DNA of 64,000 nucleotides, from NCBI RefSeq assembly GCF_000504245.1, contig NZ_KI632509.1, positions 4,987,502 to 5,051,501 on the forward strand, given 5' to 3'. Below, piece by piece: positions 16,556-24,749 of the stretch; positions within the stretch are counted from its first letter, which is position 1, and each line of letters opens with the position of its first letter. The stretch is from Haloechinothrix halophila YIM 93223. GTDB taxonomy: Bacteria; Actinomycetota; Actinomycetes; Mycobacteriales; Pseudonocardiaceae. Made by a program: the position numbers and the translations under genes. The notes beneath the pieces were generated by a model. The model saw only the letters and a list, made by a program, of their open reading frames with translations. It did no database searches and had not been told where the DNA came from.

Positions 16556-18004
16556 TCACGGCCGCCACGTGCCGTGCCGACCCATGAACGGCTTCAAGTC
16601 TTCGTTCGACGGTTCGGGTGGGGTCGGGGCGACCGCGCGGGCGGGCAGCGGATTGATCCGCTCGGCCTGCGCGTCGATCGCGTCGGCCCATTCGAGAGCC
16701 AGTAGGCACTGCGCGCTGTCGAGGTCCTTCGCCTCCAGACGGATGGCGTCCGCGTACTTCCGCAGCTCGGACGCACGCCGCCACGCTTGAGCCTGGTCGA
16801 GCATCTCATTCAGGAGGAAGCGGTCACGGTATGCCTCACCGGCTCGTTCCCTAGCCTTGTCCCATTCGTGGCGCCGTCGCTCCAGCTCCAACAACCGCGC
16901 TTCCTCCCGACGTTGTGTTTCCGCCCGAGCGGCGACGCTCGCCGCCAGCCGAAAGAGGATCTCTTCCACGATGCGCGGGAGCACCTGTTCCAGTCGCTGC
17001 TGCTCGGTGTCGCGCCATGAATCCGCCCAGAGCGTCCCGAACCGCCCCTCCAGCGTGATCGTCAAGTTCTCGTCTGGGACATCGTCGAAATCCGGGAAGA
17101 GGTAACCGAGGCGAGCACGCTTAAGCTCTCGCGCTGTCGGTTCGTGCCGCACCTGTATTGTGCCCTGCTCGAACCAAAGCCGGACCTCGTCAGGTTTGAT
17201 GGCAAACACCAGCACGTCGTGGTGGAGGTCATGCCGCGATCGTTCGCGGCCCACGCGTGCTCCGAGCTCCGCCTTGACCGAGATCCCTTCGGACTCCCCG
17301 CCGCGTACGAGCGCATCCACCAGCCGTAGCGCCCGTTGGCGCGGCGCGCCATCGACCTGGAAGGCCTCGCTGTCATCAAGCTGCTGCGCAGCACCCGAAC
17401 ATTCGGCAGCCTTGGAATCTCGGGTGCGCAGTGCGAGCCGATGCCAATCGGGCACACGCTCCAGCCAGGCTCGACCGCCACGAGTTTCGCCATCGACATC
17501 GGGACGAAATGCGATCCGTTTCCCTTCCGGTACGCGACCATCACGTTCGGCGTCGTGCACTCGGCGTCGGAGTAGCCCGATCTTCTCCGTCGGGATCGCC
17601 ACGCCTGCAGTGCCGGCGTCCGCGAGTTCGCCGACGAAGCGCTCCGTCACACCCGGCTTAAGCCGCATCGTTCTCGGACGCGTAGACGCCGATCCCTTCC
17701 CTGCAGCAACCTCATCGCGCGAAGGCTTTGCCTTCGCAGTGGGTCGGACTTGCACTGTGCGCTTGTTCGAAGGTTCAGCGTCCCGTTGGTAGGTGCCGTG
17801 TTCGAGATAGTAGACACCGGCTGGCTCGATGGTAGCCACCCACGAAGGGCCATGGCCCTGTACATGAATCAGACCGCGATGCTGGAGCGCACGAGCCGTG
17901 ACCCGATGCGACCAACCCTCGTAAACACCACTCGGACAGCCGTCCCGCACCCAAGCAAGCACCCCAAGCTGGGTGGGATTCAGCGAAGCATCACGCGAAA
18001 CCAT
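16556..18004 (-). CDS. Uncharacterised protein with an HTH-like N-terminus and C-terminal coiled coil
   Basis: About 482 aa from ATG 18004; extensions to 18169 look unlike protein and lack a ribosome site. The start (LNPTQLGVLAWVRDGCPSGV) resembles a winged-helix fold, with a repeat-sequence linker rich in R, P and K after it. The C-terminal third (residues about 370-460) is a charged coiled coil. No catalytic motif seen. The pair 15632/16556, converging at their ends, may be functionally linked, but nothing proves this. The unfilled region 18005-18478 shows no gene. Confidence 0.6.
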   Translation of the reverse strand: MVSRDASLNPTQLGVLAWVRDGCPSGVYEGWSHRVTARALQHRGLIHVQGHGPSWVATIEPAGVYYLEHGTYQRDAEPSNKRTVQVRPTAKAKPSRDEVAAGKGSASTRPRTMRLKPGVTERFVGELADAGTAGVAIPTEKIGLLRRRVHDAERDGRVPEGKRIAFRPDVDGETRGGRAWLERVPDWHRLALRTRDSKAAECSGAAQQLDDSEAFQVDGAPRQRALRLVDALVRGGESEGISVKAELGARVGRERSRHDLHHDVLVFAIKPDEVRLWFEQGTIQVRHEPTARELKRARLGYLFPDFDDVPDENLTITLEGRFGTLWADSWRDTEQQRLEQVLPRIVEEILFRLAASVAARAETQRREEARLLELERRRHEWDKARERAGEAYRDRFLLNEMLDQAQAWRRASELRKYADAIRLEAKDLDSAQCLLALEWADAIDAQAERINPLPARAVAPTPPEPSNEDLKPFMGRHGTWRP

Positions 18005-18478
18005 GAAGCAATCATGCCGGACCACCTTCCAATCGCCATGCACACGAGCCGACTGCCTAATGCGATCCGTGACGGCGCCCCAGCTTATGGTCCAGCCGGA
18101 CACAAGCCCGACTGGTAGATCGCGGTTGTCAGCAGACACAGAGAAGGCGGAGGTGAAGAAAATTCGCAAAAACGCCAGTTCGATGGGAGCAAATTGAGAG
18201 CAGCGAGCCGAGCGGCGCGAAATGGGCTGTTTAGTTGGGCCTCACTAACCGCGCGGACGGCGCATGGGTTCGGGACCAAGCGGCTCGAGCAGCCCGCATA
18301 TTCGGCGTCGGTATTCGATTTCGACGAGCGGCTTTGTCCAGGATGCTCGTCGGCTCGCACGGAAGCGAACCAGGGATTCCACACGGCGCCGGGCAACCAG
18401 TGCAAACGCCTCGGCGGTTGGCGACGAACGTCAAGCCGCCTAGAGTAGAGGTCTCGCCACGAACGGGAGGGACGACGC

Positions 18479-19450
18479 ATGGGCTGGCGGACGCGCGCGT
18501 TCCTGGACGGCGCTGGTGCAATCATGGATCTGTCTGGCAGCCGGTTCCATATCAAGCGCACCCGGTCGGTCGCGCATTTGCGGCAACGTGCGGGAACGCT
18601 GACTTTCAGAGCTGGCTTACCGCAGCATCATGGCGCAGAGCCCGGGAGTTCAGTGCCGCTTCGCGAAGCGGCTCAGTCGGTTGACGCTGACATCAATGTC
18701 TCGTCCGTCAACGTGGCGCTGAACCGTCTGCTGGACTCTGGGGACGCGCCGACGGCAGACCTACTGCACCGAGTCTACGAGTCCCTCAGCCATATCCGCC
18801 GCCAAACAGGCGGCTGGCAAGAACTAGAAGGCGGAAACTGGGATGTCCTGATCTCTTTTCTGGAGACGACGGATAACGTCCACGGAGTACTATCCGACTC
18901 TCTTCGCTCACGCGATCGATGGGATCAGCTTAGGCGCGCGTACCGAAAGTACCTCCAGGACTCTCGAGACTCCACGCCGGATCCCGCTATCTGGACAACC
19001 CAGAGTCGGACTCGGTGGAGCTTTCAGCAGACGGAGTTCAAATCCGAGTATGTGCACGACAAGTCGGCTGGGTGGCTTGTGCACATACCCAGCCTCAGCG
19101 GCCGGTTGCGAACCCTGAACCGCATGGAGCTACCAGACCAGCTAGATGAGAGCCGACGGAAGTTCCTGTTTGAAGTCGCAAGCCTGGCTGGTCGCGGCAT
19201 TCAAGTTCCGACTAAGGCCGTTGGCGTCGAGACCGCCCGACAGATCAGCCTGATACTCGCGCGTTGCACGGCCTCTGCTACGTCAGAGGTAGACGAGGCC
19301 ATTAGCCGGTTTCGCAGCGACCCTTCTTCGTATGAGAGCGCGCTGCTTGTCGTGAACATGAATCGCCTCTGCCTGCACGAGATTAATGAACTGCTGGTCG
19401 GCGTCCACATCGAATCGCCGCCAACGGAGGTGGACCACCGTGACCACTAG
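18479..19450 (+). CDS. Uncharacterised soluble protein coupled to a small membrane protein
   Basis: 323 aa starting at ATG 18479 with a good ribosome site (GGGAGGG). Its first 16 residues, MGWRTRAFLDGAGAIM, resemble the short amphipathic openings of several actinomycete accessory proteins. The rest is soluble and helical. The 3' end overlaps the start of the 2-TM gene by 11 bases, so the two are translationally coupled. Neighbours are accessory genes and remnants. A soluble-plus-membrane pair in such a zone suggests a small defence or signalling unit, but no domain supports this. Confidence 0.55.
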   Translation: MGWRTRAFLDGAGAIMDLSGSRFHIKRTRSVAHLRQRAGTLTFRAGLPQHHGAEPGSSVPLREAAQSVDADINVSSVNVALNRLLDSGDAPTADLLHRVYESLSHIRRQTGGWQELEGGNWDVLISFLETTDNVHGVLSDSLRSRDRWDQLRRAYRKYLQDSRDSTPDPAIWTTQSRTRWSFQQTEFKSEYVHDKSAGWLVHIPSLSGRLRTLNRMELPDQLDESRRKFLFEVASLAGRGIQVPTKAVGVETARQISLILARCTASATSEVDEAISRFRSDPSSYESALLVVNMNRLCLHEINELLVGVHIESPPTEVDHRDH

Positions 19451-19778
19451 CCAGGATGTCGCAGGCCAGTTACCCCAAGATCCTGTGGCACCTGCTCTCA
19501 CCAAGCCGACACCGCCCCACCTTGATCCGCATGTGCCGCCGCAGGAACGGCACGTCATGATGTGCGACCGTCAGGAGCTCCTTCTGTCGTGGGCAGGGCT
19601 TGTTGCCGCACTCTTGGTGACTGCCGCACTAATCGCTGTGTCAACTGTTGTGATTCTCGCTGGTCATGGATGGGAGGGCACAGTCATCGCCAGCGTCGAT
19701 GTCGTCGGCCTCGCGGCGGTGTTTATCGCTTCCGGTCGGCGCGGCGGACCGAACCCAAGTGCCGATACCGCGCAATAG
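19440..19778 (+). CDS. Small two-helix membrane protein
   Basis: 112 aa from GTG 19440, overlapping the stop of the upstream gene. After a proline-rich N-terminus come two membrane helices, about residues 50-73 (LSWAGLVAALLVTAALIAVS) and 82-99, with a short basic tail. The topology resembles the C-terminal part of DUF2335-like membrane proteins, but the sequence evidence is weak. A membrane partner for the 18479 protein is the best guess. Confidence 0.55.
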   Translation: MTTSQDVAGQLPQDPVAPALTKPTPPHLDPHVPPQERHVMMCDRQELLLSWAGLVAALLVTAALIAVSTVVILAGHGWEGTVIASVDVVGLAAVFIASGRRGGPNPSADTAQ

Positions 19779-19787
19779 TTGTGACGT

Positions 19788-20397
19788 CGCAATGCTGCAC
19801 TTCACCGGCGCTCGACGCCCAGGTCCACCCCGTCGCCGCCAACTGGCCATCGAAGACGGCTTCCACCGTCTCGTCGCCGCTCACACCGGCGAGTTCGGGT
19901 GCCTCTACCTGCTCGTTCTCAACGCCGGCGTCGGAGCGTCCGGCACCATCGCCGAGCTGCCGATGAAGACTGTCGGCCTCGTGCACAATGTCAACTTCCG
20001 CGCCCCGTACCTGCTGGTCCGCGAGCTCCTGCCGCTGCTACGCAAAACTGCGATGGAGGGCCGCAACGCGGCGCCAAGATCGTCCCCCTGTCGTCCATCA
20101 CCGGTGTCGCAAGCGAAGCCCAGCTGGCCGCTTACGCCGCCAGCAAGGCCGCGCTCATCTCTCTTTGCGAAACCCTCAACCTCGAAGAATCCGGCAACGG
20201 CGTCTCCGCCACCGCCGTCTCCCCCGGATACGTCGACACCGACATGGCTACCTGGAAGGAAGACCAGATCTCGCGCTGACATGCTGCCCGCCAGCGACAT
20301 CTCCGAACTCGTCCGCGCTGTCAGCCGCCTGTCCGCCAACGCCGTCGTCCCGAACATCGTGCTGTCCCGATGCGGCGGCCAGCTCTGGCGCGCCTGA
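19788..20397 (+). pseudogene. Short-chain dehydrogenase with a frame-scrambled middle
   Basis: Frame A reads FHRLVAAHTGEFG, LLVLNAGVGASGT (an NAG motif) and VNFRAPYLLVRELLPLL, as in SDR enzymes. At about 20078 the natural sequence moves to frame B (GAKIVPLSSITGVAS, then the catalytic YAASK and PGYVDTDMA) until about 20277. It then returns to frame A to end CGGQLWRA. Frame A alone stays open throughout, so the ORF hides the damage. The N-terminal cofactor-binding Gly motif is also missing. The protein as encoded lacks its Tyr-Lys pair and cannot work. Confidence 0.75.
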
Positions 20398-20625
20398 CGC
20401 AGCGGCGTGAACGCCAAGTGATGCTGACCGGATTGCGGCTGGGCACTCCAGCCACCTCCCGCTCCTGTCCGATTCGCCCAGAAAACACTGCGGCAGGTGG
20501 AGCAGAACTGGAGCGCAGCTACGTTCGCAACTGCGCTCAACAGCGGTAGACTGCACCATACGGCAGCGTACGGCATCGCATGATCTTGCGGGTCGACGTT
20601 TCCGCAGGTCAAAGGCATGATCGGT

Positions 20626-20672
20626 CCACACTGGCAGTGTGGGGGTCACGGGTTCGAGTCCCGTCAGCTCCA
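20626..20672 (+). tRNA. 3' fragment of tRNA-Ala(GGC), attachment-site remnant
   Basis: The anticodon arm (stem CCACA/TGTGG, loop CTGGCAG with anticodon GGC at 20633-20635), variable region, T arm (ACGGG/CCCGT with TTCGAGT loop) and the 3' acceptor strand CAGCTCC plus A are all present, ending at 20672. The D arm and 5' acceptor strand are absent upstream, so this cannot be a working tRNA. Integrative elements often carry the 3' end of a tRNA gene as their attachment core. This is therefore best read as an att site left by an integration. Confidence 0.8.
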
Positions 20673-20694
20673 CCCCTGAAGATGTTGGAAGAAG

Positions 20695-20815
20695 CAACCC
20701 ACGACCAGCGGAAACGCGGTTGTGGGTTGATCTTGCTCCAAGGTCCATAGTGGACTTTATGCACCCGAACTGGAGCAAAACTGGAACAGCGCTGCCGACG
20801 ACGCGAAATGTGGTC
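20695..20815 (+). repeat. Hairpin-plus-tail module, copy A
   Basis: It starts with a long hairpin (CAACCCACGACC... pairing with GGTTGTGGGTTG, 20695-20729), followed by GATCTTG, a CCATAGTGGACTT word, CACCC and GGAGCAAAACTGGAACAGCG. The same ordered words occur at 35279-35410. In this copy the module follows the tRNA-Ala fragment by about 20 bases. It is probably the tRNA terminator plus the phage or ICE sequence next to an integrase end. The remaining bases 20398-20625 and 20816-21037 show no gene. Confidence 0.65.
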
Positions 20816-21037
20816 ACAGCGCCGCTCCACCAGATATGTCCGTTTCACATAGTTTATCGGTGCGTAGCCAGCTGGCGCCGCTCGAGGCGCAGCCCGGTTC
20901 ATCGCGGTGACGTCTCACCGCAGCACGGTGAAGGTGTATCTGGGCCGGCCGCCGAGGTTGCCGATGGCCGCCGGGTCGCCGACGCTTCCAGCAACGGGTC
21001 CACCCGGCCCAGTCGGATCGCATCCGGTCCTCTCGGA

Positions 21038-21658
21038 TCAGCTCAGAAAGGGCGGGTTGAAGACGCACGGGATCGGCCGCGCGTTCGCCGGATCCAGCGC
21101 GTTCAGCGTCAGTTGCGCGGCAACCCGGCTCGTGGCTATCGAGACGTGGTCGCTCAAGTCCTTGGCGCAGTAGTCGGACACCCGGTGGTTGCTGGCGTTC
21201 GGCGCCTGCTGCCTGCCGCTGGAGTTGGGCAGCACGACCTCCTCGAGGAACCCCTGGATGTTGGTGTAGACCACGCCGGGCACCGTCGAGGTGCCGCCCG
21301 CGTTGAGCTTGACGAAGAACTCCGAGCCGCGCCCGAAGTCCTTGCACGCCTGGCAGACAGACCCGAGGAGCCAGCCCAGCCCCGGCGGCAGGCTGTTCGC
21401 CAGCCGGGTCAGCAGGCCGTGCAGCAGGATCACCGGCTCCGGATGCGCCTCGCTCGGTTCGCAGCGCCAGTCGTTGGCGCCGAGCGGTGCTGTGTTGGGG
21501 TCGAGCCCCGAGAACGGGTCTGCGAAGAACCCGCCGGCCAGCGACCACGTGACCGGGAACTCCGGTGCTTCCTCGGCCGCGGCCGACGGCACGCCCAGCG
21601 CCCCTCCAGCAGCGACGAACGCCGCTCCGATGACCCGTCCACGTTCCTCCCATGTCAA
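21038..21658 (-). pseudogene. Secreted lipase (class 2/EstA type) lacking its catalytic core
   Basis: The predicted 206-aa product (TTG start near 21658, uncertain) has a weak N-terminal signal region, then HPEPVILLHG, the strand before the oxyanion region. The next residues are already the C-terminal part: LLTRLANSLP..GLGWLLGSVCQACKD, FVKLNAGG, PGVVYTNI and LNALDPANA. Family members are about 280-300 aa. Roughly 100 residues are missing in frame at the HG junction, including the Ser of the GHSQGG box. It is likely non-functional. The same kind of loss affects the adjacent SGNH gene. Confidence 0.7.
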
Positions 21659-21717
21659 TCCCTCTCCACGGCGGCCTGGCGGCCATTGCCTCTGTCCGCC
21701 AGGCCGGTCAACTGCTC

Positions 21718-22215
21718 TTACTGGTCAGTTCCGGCGATCGCGGCCGCGATCGTGGCGCCGGCGGCCGCCATTCCCTTCGCGTTGGGGTGGTAAGGCGCGG
21801 CGGCGGAGGTCGGCACCAGGCCTTCCATCCACTTCTCGCCGTAGCTCGCGCAGGCCCCGTGGGCCGCGCTGGGCGTGCGGATGTCGACGAAGCGCGCGCC
21901 GTGCGCGGCGGCCTGATCGGCGAGCATCGCGTGCAGCCTGTCCCAGGTGGCCTGCAGATAGTCGGCGTCGACGCCCCAGATCGGGTCCTTGCCGAAGCAG
22001 CCACCCGGCTGGAAGTAGGTGGCATAGCTGACGACGAAGATCTCGGCGTCCGGGGTCAACGGCCCCGCGGCCGAGGAGTCGCCGAGCGCGACGTACTTGA
22101 GGGTCTCCCCCGCTTCCGCCGCCGCCGCCGGCGGGCCGGCTACCAGGCCGATCGTCGCGGTCATGATCATCGCCGCGGCCGCGGCGAGTGCCCGTCGGCT
22201 GAGCCCGATCCTCAT
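21718..22215 (-). pseudogene. SGNH/GDSL-type secreted hydrolase with an internal deletion
   Basis: The start is ATG 22215, with GGAG upstream and a signal peptide (basic RIGLSRR then an Ala-rich core ending AAAAEAGE). Block I with the catalytic Ser (YVALGDSSAAGPL) is followed directly by the C-terminal region (EIFVVSYATYFQPGGC and then the SAAHGACASYGEKW segment and HPNAKGM with the catalytic His). The middle with blocks II and III (the Gly and Asn that form the oxyanion hole) is missing in frame. Usual length is about 260-300 aa; here about 165. Probably inactive. Confidence 0.7.
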
Positions 22216-22465
22216 CTGCTGTTCTCCACCCGTGTGATCCCGGTAAACGATTCCCTGATGATGCGTCACCACGCCCGGGTGCCGGTATAGGACAGCTCCT
22301 CAGATCCGAGCCGCGGGATTGGTATGCGTGACAAGGGGCGGCTGAGCTGGCTCAGCGCAGCAAATGCGGGCGCGCGATTTGTGCTCGGTGACAATGACAG
22401 CCGCCCCTGTGCCACCGACACTTCTTGCAGCTCGGCCTAGTCCCGCCACCGAAGGAGAGCCGAAC

Positions 22466-23374
22466 ATGCAGGGAAATCCGCTCATAGACCTCGGCCTGCC
22501 GATCGCGCTGTTCCTGATCATGATAGGCATCGGTCTGTCGCTGACCTCGCGCGACTTTGTTCGAGAAGCCAAAGATCCGCGAGGCGCCCTCCTCGGTTCG
22601 ATTGGCCAGATCGTGTTGATGCCCGCCCTGGCGTTCCTGATCGCGCTGGCGCTGTCCCTGCCCCCGGCGATCGCGGTCGGACTGGTGATCATCGCGGCGT
22701 GTCCGGGCGGCACGACGTCCAACCTGATCGCCTATCTGGCGCGGGCGAACGTCGCCTTGTCGATCGTGCTCACCGTGCTGGCCAGCCTGGCCACCATCGT
22801 CACCCTGCCGATCGCCGCCAACCTCGCGCTGAAATGGCAGCCGGCCGCGTCGGACGTGCCGATCGAGGTGCCCGTGCTGCGCACCATCGCGCTGCTGATC
22901 GGGATCGTGCTGGCGCCCGTCGTGATCGGGATGGTCATCCGCGCCCGGTGGCCCGAGCGCGCGGCGGCGCTGGAGAAGGCCGTGTCGCTGTTCGGCGGCC
23001 TGGTGCTGGCCGTGCTGATCGTGGGTATCGCCGCGTCACTGGGCGACCAACTGTGGGGCTTCCTCAAGGCCGCCGGTCCGGCCACCATCCTGCTCAACGT
23101 GGGCGGCCTCGCCCTCGGCTTCGGCATGCTGACGCTGGCGCGCCTCCCGTTCGCCACCGCCCTGACCGGCGGCATCGAGATGGGCATCAAGAACGCCACC
23201 CTCGGCATCCTGATCGCGGTCAACGTGATCGGCATCGATGAGATGGCGGTTCCGTCGGGCATCTACGGCCTGCTGATGTACGCCTCCGCGGTCGCCGTGG
23301 TGCTCTACGGCCGCAAGCGGACTCCGGTGAGCACCCCCGGATCTCCGGAGCCGGAGAAGGTGGCCGAGAGCTGA
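22466..23374 (+). CDS. Bile acid:sodium symporter (SBF) family transporter
   Basis: About 302 aa from ATG 22466, preceded by GAAGGAGAG. Eight to ten hydrophobic helices are visible. The ACPGGTTSNLIAYLARANVA segment is the conserved SBF/arsenical-resistance-type core. It should take up an organic anion with Na+ in the membrane. The longer frame from 22364 has no ribosome site. The stop overlaps the ATG of the PucR gene, so the two form an operon. Substrate is unknown; the neighbours suggest a fatty acid- or polyester-type anion. Confidence 0.85.
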   Translation: MQGNPLIDLGLPIALFLIMIGIGLSLTSRDFVREAKDPRGALLGSIGQIVLMPALAFLIALALSLPPAIAVGLVIIAACPGGTTSNLIAYLARANVALSIVLTVLASLATIVTLPIAANLALKWQPAASDVPIEVPVLRTIALLIGIVLAPVVIGMVIRARWPERAAALEKAVSLFGGLVLAVLIVGIAASLGDQLWGFLKAAGPATILLNVGGLALGFGMLTLARLPFATALTGGIEMGIKNATLGILIAVNVIGIDEMAVPSGIYGLLMYASAVAVVLYGRKRTPVSTPGSPEPEKVAES

Positions 23375-24642
23375 TGGCGGCACCGGTCACGGGCGACCGG
23401 GCGCTGTGGATCGGCGGCCGGCCCCTGCACGAGCGGCTGTCCGCCGAGCTCCCAGCGCTGGTCAAGTCGGTGCTGCGGGAACTGGTCTCCCGGATCCCCG
23501 CCTACCGGCATCTTCCGGCAGAGGAACTCTCCGGGGACATCAGCCGCGTCATCCGGCAGAACCTGCAGTCATTCATCAGCGTGCTGCGTTCGCGGTCCCT
23601 GCCCGCCGAGACGGATCTCGCGTTCCTGCGGGAGTCCGCCGCCCGCCGCGCCGATGAGGGCATCCCCATCGACATCGTGCTGACCGCGTACCACGTCGGC
23701 GTCCAAGTGATCTGGAACGCGCTCGCGCCGCAGGTGGAGGCCGCGGACGTGCCCGTCGTGATGGAGGTCAACACGCTGATGCTGCGCTACCTGGAACTCG
23801 TCACCCCGACCGTGGCGGCGGGCTACCTCGAGCAGCGGCGGACGATCTTCGACGACGAACATTCGGCCCGGCAGACGCTGCTCTCCGCGCTCCTGGAGGG
23901 CAGGCCCGCAGGCGACGCCGCGGCGCAGGCAGGACTGCGGCTGGCACCCGGTTACGTGGTGCTGGCGGTGGCGATCGCCCCGCACCCGCAGGAGAACGAG
24001 CCAGGCCTGGATACCGGCGTGGTCGCGCGCCGTAAGCTGCGCCGCCTGCGCACGGAGCTGGACCGGCGGCTGCGGGAGCCTGCGCTCTCCTCACTCACCA
24101 CCGAAGGCGGCACCATCGTGATACCCCTGGCCGCCGCGCCGGGCCAGGGAGCCGACGACTGGGAGTGGGCGCGGATCCGCAAGGTGGTTGCGGCACTGAC
24201 GACGGCGGCCGGGGTGGAGGTCGCCGCCGGAGCGACCACGGCCGCGCCCGAGCAGGTCGCCGCCGCCGCGCGAATCGCCCAGGAGGTCCTGGACGTGGCC
24301 GCCGCCAAGGGTCACACCCGGGGTGTGTTCCGGCTCGAGGACGTCCTGCTGGACTACCAGCTGTCCCGGCCGAGCCCGGCCCGGGACCGGCTCGCCCGGC
24401 TGCTCGACCCGATCGGCGACCAGGAGGAGCTGCTGGCCACGCTCCGCACGTACCTGCGACTCGGGGGCCGGCGGCAGGCCGCGGCAGAGCTCCACGTGCA
24501 TCCGAACACCGTCGACTACCGAATCCGCCGGATCCACCAGCTCACCGGCCTGGATGCCACCCAGCCGGCTGACGTGAGCATTCTCGAAGGGGCTCTCGTG
24601 GCCCGGCGCGCGCTGCGCGAACCGGCAGGTGATCCTCCATAG
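23374..24642 (+). CDS. PucR-type transcriptional regulator
   Basis: 422 aa, start overlapping the SBF stop. The N-terminal part is a helical sensory domain (the RsbRD-like region common to actinomycete PucR proteins) and a GGDEF-like fold lies in the middle. The C-terminal PucR HTH is clear: LATLRTYLRLGGRRQAAAEL and then HPNTVDYRIRRIHQLTGL. It probably controls the SBF gene or the M28-like gene just downstream, in answer to an unknown ligand. Confidence 0.85.
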   Translation: MAAPVTGDRALWIGGRPLHERLSAELPALVKSVLRELVSRIPAYRHLPAEELSGDISRVIRQNLQSFISVLRSRSLPAETDLAFLRESAARRADEGIPIDIVLTAYHVGVQVIWNALAPQVEAADVPVVMEVNTLMLRYLELVTPTVAAGYLEQRRTIFDDEHSARQTLLSALLEGRPAGDAAAQAGLRLAPGYVVLAVAIAPHPQENEPGLDTGVVARRKLRRLRTELDRRLREPALSSLTTEGGTIVIPLAAAPGQGADDWEWARIRKVVAALTTAAGVEVAAGATTAAPEQVAAAARIAQEVLDVAAAKGHTRGVFRLEDVLLDYQLSRPSPARDRLARLLDPIGDQEELLATLRTYLRLGGRRQAAAELHVHPNTVDYRIRRIHQLTGLDATQPADVSILEGALVARRALREPAGDPP

Positions 24643-24749
24643 GCACAACGGTGCCGCGCACGCACTTGTGCACCGGACCAACCTCGTCATCCGCGACCTG
24701 ATCGGTCGATTCCCTAGCACCTCCTCGTACACGCACCGCAAGGAACACC

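Noticed and set aside
18235-18684. 149-aa plus-strand frame before the 18479 gene
   Set aside because: It overlaps the better-supported 18479 start with its good ribosome site and has no family motif.
20550-20672. A complete tRNA gene
   Set aside because: No D arm or matching 5' acceptor strand lies upstream of the anticodon arm.
20609-20902. Minus-strand peptides with GADGTRTRDPHT and ELTGLEPVTPT
   Set aside because: These are the well-known false proteins made by translating tRNA 3' ends; they support the tRNA-Ala fragment, not a gene.
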